From contig JAMPIT010000481.1 in the NCBI GenBank assembly GCA_026261815.1, positions 3,843,501 to 3,907,500 on the forward strand: 64,000 nucleotides of DNA, given 5' to 3'. Position numbers and translations under genes: made by a program. The notes under the pieces were generated by a model. The model was not told the origin of the DNA. It made no database searches and was given only the letters and a program-made list of their open reading frames with translations. This stretch comes from Monarcha castaneiventris obscurior. Taxonomy: Eukaryota; Chordata; Aves; Passeriformes; Monarchidae. Shown piece after piece: positions 60,801 through 64,000 of the stretch (position 1 is its first letter; each line of letters starts with the position of its first letter).

Positions 60801-63800
60801 ACAATCTGCAGACCTGAGAGGTTTATGAGCCCTCTGTAATGGCTTCTGTTGTAAATACCAATCTTCCACTTCTCCAAAATAAGAGAAACTGGAAGGACAG
60901 AGGCAAGCTTTGCCCTCAGATAGGAATCAGCAGCTTGGCGTGGATGGGGAGCTGCTGCTGTGAGGTTTGGAAGGATCAGTTTTGGGCTGTTGTTTGTCGT
61001 ACTTGGAGCAGTTTTTGGCTGAGGTGAAGCTTGTCTGTCACCTGCTGCCCTGCACAAGCCCATGCACACTCTTGGCACCTCGCTCAGCTGAGGGGATTCA
61101 CCCTCCATCACCTGGCCCTGCTCTCCCAAGATGAATATATGGACTTAATGTATGAAAAAGAGCAGAATTCACAACCATGACATATTATTTTAAACCTTTT
61201 TCCCCCCTTTTCATTCAAGGAAGAGGACAGATGCTCAAGCTGCTGTTTACACCAATGTTAGAATGCTGCCTATTGTAAATTGTAAATTAGGTTGCAAAGA
61301 CATTTCAACAACTGGTAAAACTACTCACAGTTCATCTGAAATTACATTTCCAGGATTCAGAACAAGTTACCTCATCATCATAAATGACCCAATTGTCCAA
61401 AACACAATAAGGACATGTCTTAGAAAGAGACAAAGACGACATTATTTTCCTTGGTCTCTATTAATAGGGATTCCCCCAAACAGAAGAATCATTTGAGTGG
61501 AAATATATTTGGAGGCAAATAATGAATAGGTCCTTCTAGTTATTCACAAGACTATACTGTTGAGAATGTAACAGTTATTTAGGTTCCTTTTTTTTTTTAA
61601 TTGCAACTCTGGAGTGGTCTCACATGTAATTAGCTGTTTTCTTTCAGAAAATAAACTGCATGGTAGAAAGCCTTTTTCTTTTTTTTCATTTGTTGACTGT
61701 GCCAAATCATTACAGAGATGTCTAGGTGTCTCCAGGATCCCTGGTGAAATAAAGAAGAAATTTTATGCTCTAGAATCATCAACAAATCTGGTCCTCACCT
61801 CATCTGGAAGTAGCCTTCCTGGAGGGGGAACTTCTTTAGGCTAGGCAGAGCCACTATCATGTGTGCAGCCCTGAGACAGAAAACAATTCAGAGCTACTCA
61901 CAAAATTGAGCAAGAACTCAATTGGAGTTGGAGAGTGTTGCTGTCACTGCTGACAGCAGCTACCTGGCTGCTGGGGACACACAGGGGCAGAGCAGGCAAA
62001 GGACAGCCAGAGGCAAAAATGCTTTAAAAATACACAACAGGTCAACCAGAAGGGCCATGGGGAGACTGTACTCAAGAAGGAAAAACACCTTGTAGCAGTG
62101 AGGACATAAACACCTCTAGATTTGTTCTGTGTGCCCAGCAAGAATTAAGACATTTTTTGGTTTTTGCTGCTCAAGAAGCAAAGGGGTTTAAAATACATGT
62201 GTTCTCTTTTCTTGTACTCAGAAGATGCTGCACTGGCAAGAGGTGGAGAAGTAATATCATCACAAAAGAGCAGTCCAAGCTTCCTTTGGTGCCCAGTGGT
62301 AATTAACAGTTATTAAGCTGGGCAGCTTTTAAGTGTGCCAGGGACGGGCCAGAATAAGTGGAAGCAACGCAGTCTTGTGGCTTAGAGCTGCATGCGGCCA
62401 AATTCTCTGTTTTCCCAAAAGGCAAATCAACCCACTAGGAGCGCCCTGATGCCATGTGAGGAAGGCTTCAAACATCCAGTTTAACTTGTTTATGGCTGGC
62501 GTGGATATTCCCAAGCTGCCCAGCTGCAAACCCGCTCCCTGAGGAGCGACTGGTGGCACTCAGGGATTGCTGGAGGTCAGCAGCAGAGCCCAGAGGTTTG
62601 TGGGTTCCAAGGCAGAGACAATTTTTCCTGACCTGTAGTGAAGTCCCTCTGCAAGTGTTTCAAAGCCTGAGGTGACACCGAGGCCACTGAGTGCTGATTT
62701 TCAAGGCGTCCTTCTGGAGCGTGGCTGTGACAGCCCCGTGCTCACAGCCCAGCCCAGCCCAGCCCTCCCAGCACAGGCACTTGTTTCTCTCAAAACAGAG
62801 AGGAAGAAAGTTGCCAAAGTTTCTGGGAGAACCAGTCAAGACCCATCTCGGTAGCTCGCAGCTAATGGATGCTGTAAAGTACCTGTGCCAAACATGTTTC
62901 ACCTTTACTATCTTCCCTTTTTACACAGCATTTTACTTTTTATAATGATGTTCCCATTATCTCAGCCCTATCTTCCCATCCCATAGCCACAGGCCATTAG
63001 CCTTGTTTAAAAAAAAAAAATTAATTAGAATTGAAAAGGTAGAATAATAAAGGAGAAAACTGTTTTCTCTGGCAGCCCTGCTTACCTTATTTATATTGGC
63101 ATTTCAAGACTCCATCCTAACATAAGATGCACCTCAACTTGCAGAACTCACCCTGCCTTTCCCCAGCAGCAGCTCTGTGGCACAGCTTGTCTGTCGTGAC
63201 CTCTAATCCTTCTTCACCCTCCTCTGGGTCAGAGGCACTGTTCTGGCTTTCCGTTATCACAAAATAATCCCCCAAAACAAAACCCAAACGTAACCCCTAA
63301 AACAATTCAGTGGAACACAAGAACGGTTTCGTGGAGCGAATTGCTCTCAAATACAAGAGCTGCAGGAAAGGTGTCTGTGAATTTTGGACTGATAGAATTT
63401 CTGGGCAGCTCCCAGAGGAGTATGAGTTGAGTTTGTGAAGGAATTGCTGCCAGTGCCCAGTTTTGCTGTTCTGGCCCCTGAAAACTCCCAGGCAGTCAGG
63501 TGCAAATGCTTGCACTGCCTTTATATCCTGCAGTGCTCTGGACTTGGGAAAGAAGATGCTTTTTCCAAAGCATTTAATGCTAAGTGTAGAGAGGAATCCC
63601 ACTTTCCTGGCAACATCACAAGCCCCAATCTTATTCTTAAATTGGTCTTTCCCATGATTAGAAAATACATAAATAAAACAATCCTTCAGGTAAGAAATAG
63701 GCAGAAATATTGTGAGAGAGGGAGTTTTAATAAGATTTTTCAAAGCCCTATTTCTAAATAGTGTTTCCAGAAAATTATCTATAAAGTTGGCTCCATCTCA

Positions 63801-64000
63801 TTGCTTGTTACCTGAGTTGTCTTTGCAGAAAGGAAAAAACTCAATAATCATGAAATTGTGAGATTTAGAGGAGGAATGAGTCATTGGAAAGGGTGCTGAG
63901 GCTGAAACTGCTGCTGACAATGCAACATATTCACGTGGCTTGGTGACATTTTACCTATGTCTGCGTATATTTACATCATTCCTACCTGCGAAGCCCATCA
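60801..64000. other. Noncoding DNA, no gene recognised
   Basis: A 148-codon minus frame at 63,297-63,743 and a 112-codon minus frame at 60,791-61,129 have no recognisable domain and are opposed by frames on the other strand. Simple sequence includes poly-T near 61,590, a short AGCCC run near 62,746-62,765 and poly-A near 63,008. No mobile element is recognised to the window end. Confidence 0.5.

Noticed and set aside
1..64000. CRISPR arrays, bacterial operons, tRNA or rRNA genes, integrated viral coding genes
   Set aside because: No spaced direct repeats, no tRNA cloverleaf or rRNA signatures, and no frame resembling a viral protein were seen when reading both strands.

Overview
This window reads as nuclear DNA from a bird. 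The evidence is two fragments of CR1 LINE 3' ends, one of them ending in the (ATTCTAYG) octamer repeat typical of avian CR1. There are also several old palindromic MITE-like repeats of the kind shared by turtles, crocodilians and birds, a CORE-SINE/MIR-type relic, and a solo-LTR-like block in an otherwise repeat-poor, CpG-poor background. There are no signs of bacterial or viral gene organisation: no operons, no ribosome binding sites and no long homologous reading frames. The species cannot be fixed from sequence alone.

I recognise no protein-coding exon, tRNA, rRNA or other structural RNA gene. Open frames are nearly all below 180 codons and have low-complexity or chance-looking translations. 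The exceptions are frames forced open by a 15-bp minisatellite at 50.1-50.5 kb and one 240-codon minus-strand frame at 34.2-34.9 kb with no recognisable domain. The window is best read as a gene-poor intergenic or long-intron region.

Layout. 1-15.5 kb is AT-rich noncoding DNA with two MITE-like relics (2.03-2.13 and 5.63-5.70 kb) and two stretches that look like conserved noncoding elements (about 8.0-8.35 and 11.46-11.96 kb). 15.5-32.5 kb holds a minus-oriented CR1 relic, a pyrimidine-rich tract, a conserved-looking block near 19 kb, a 51-bp tandem duplication at 21.9-22.0 kb, two more MITE-like relics, and a plus-oriented CR1 3' terminus at 32.4-32.5 kb. 32.5-47 kb holds further MITE-like relics, the 240-codon frame, a perfect 15-bp-arm hairpin at 39.54 kb, an LTR-like block ending near 40.41 kb, a weak CR1 relic and a small CpG-rich patch at 43.7-43.9 kb. 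47-51 kb is the most distinctive part. It has a near-perfect 53-bp tandem repeat of about 3.9 copies, then a strong CpG island of about 0.87 kb that contains about 27 copies of a 15-bp GC-rich minisatellite. 51-64 kb returns to noncoding DNA with conserved-looking blocks at 54.1-54.5, 55.7-56.1 and 60.0-60.3 kb, a MIR/CORE-SINE relic at 56.4-56.7 kb and another MITE-like fragment at 60.76 kb.

What can be inferred: the CpG island is the only credible promoter candidate, and the AT-rich, homeodomain- and E-box-containing blocks could be distal enhancers. No gene in the window can be named as their target. I found no convincing novel molecular system. The points most worth checking are the CpG-island minisatellite, the fresh 53-bp repeat, and the cluster of ancient repeat relics beside conserved-looking sequence.
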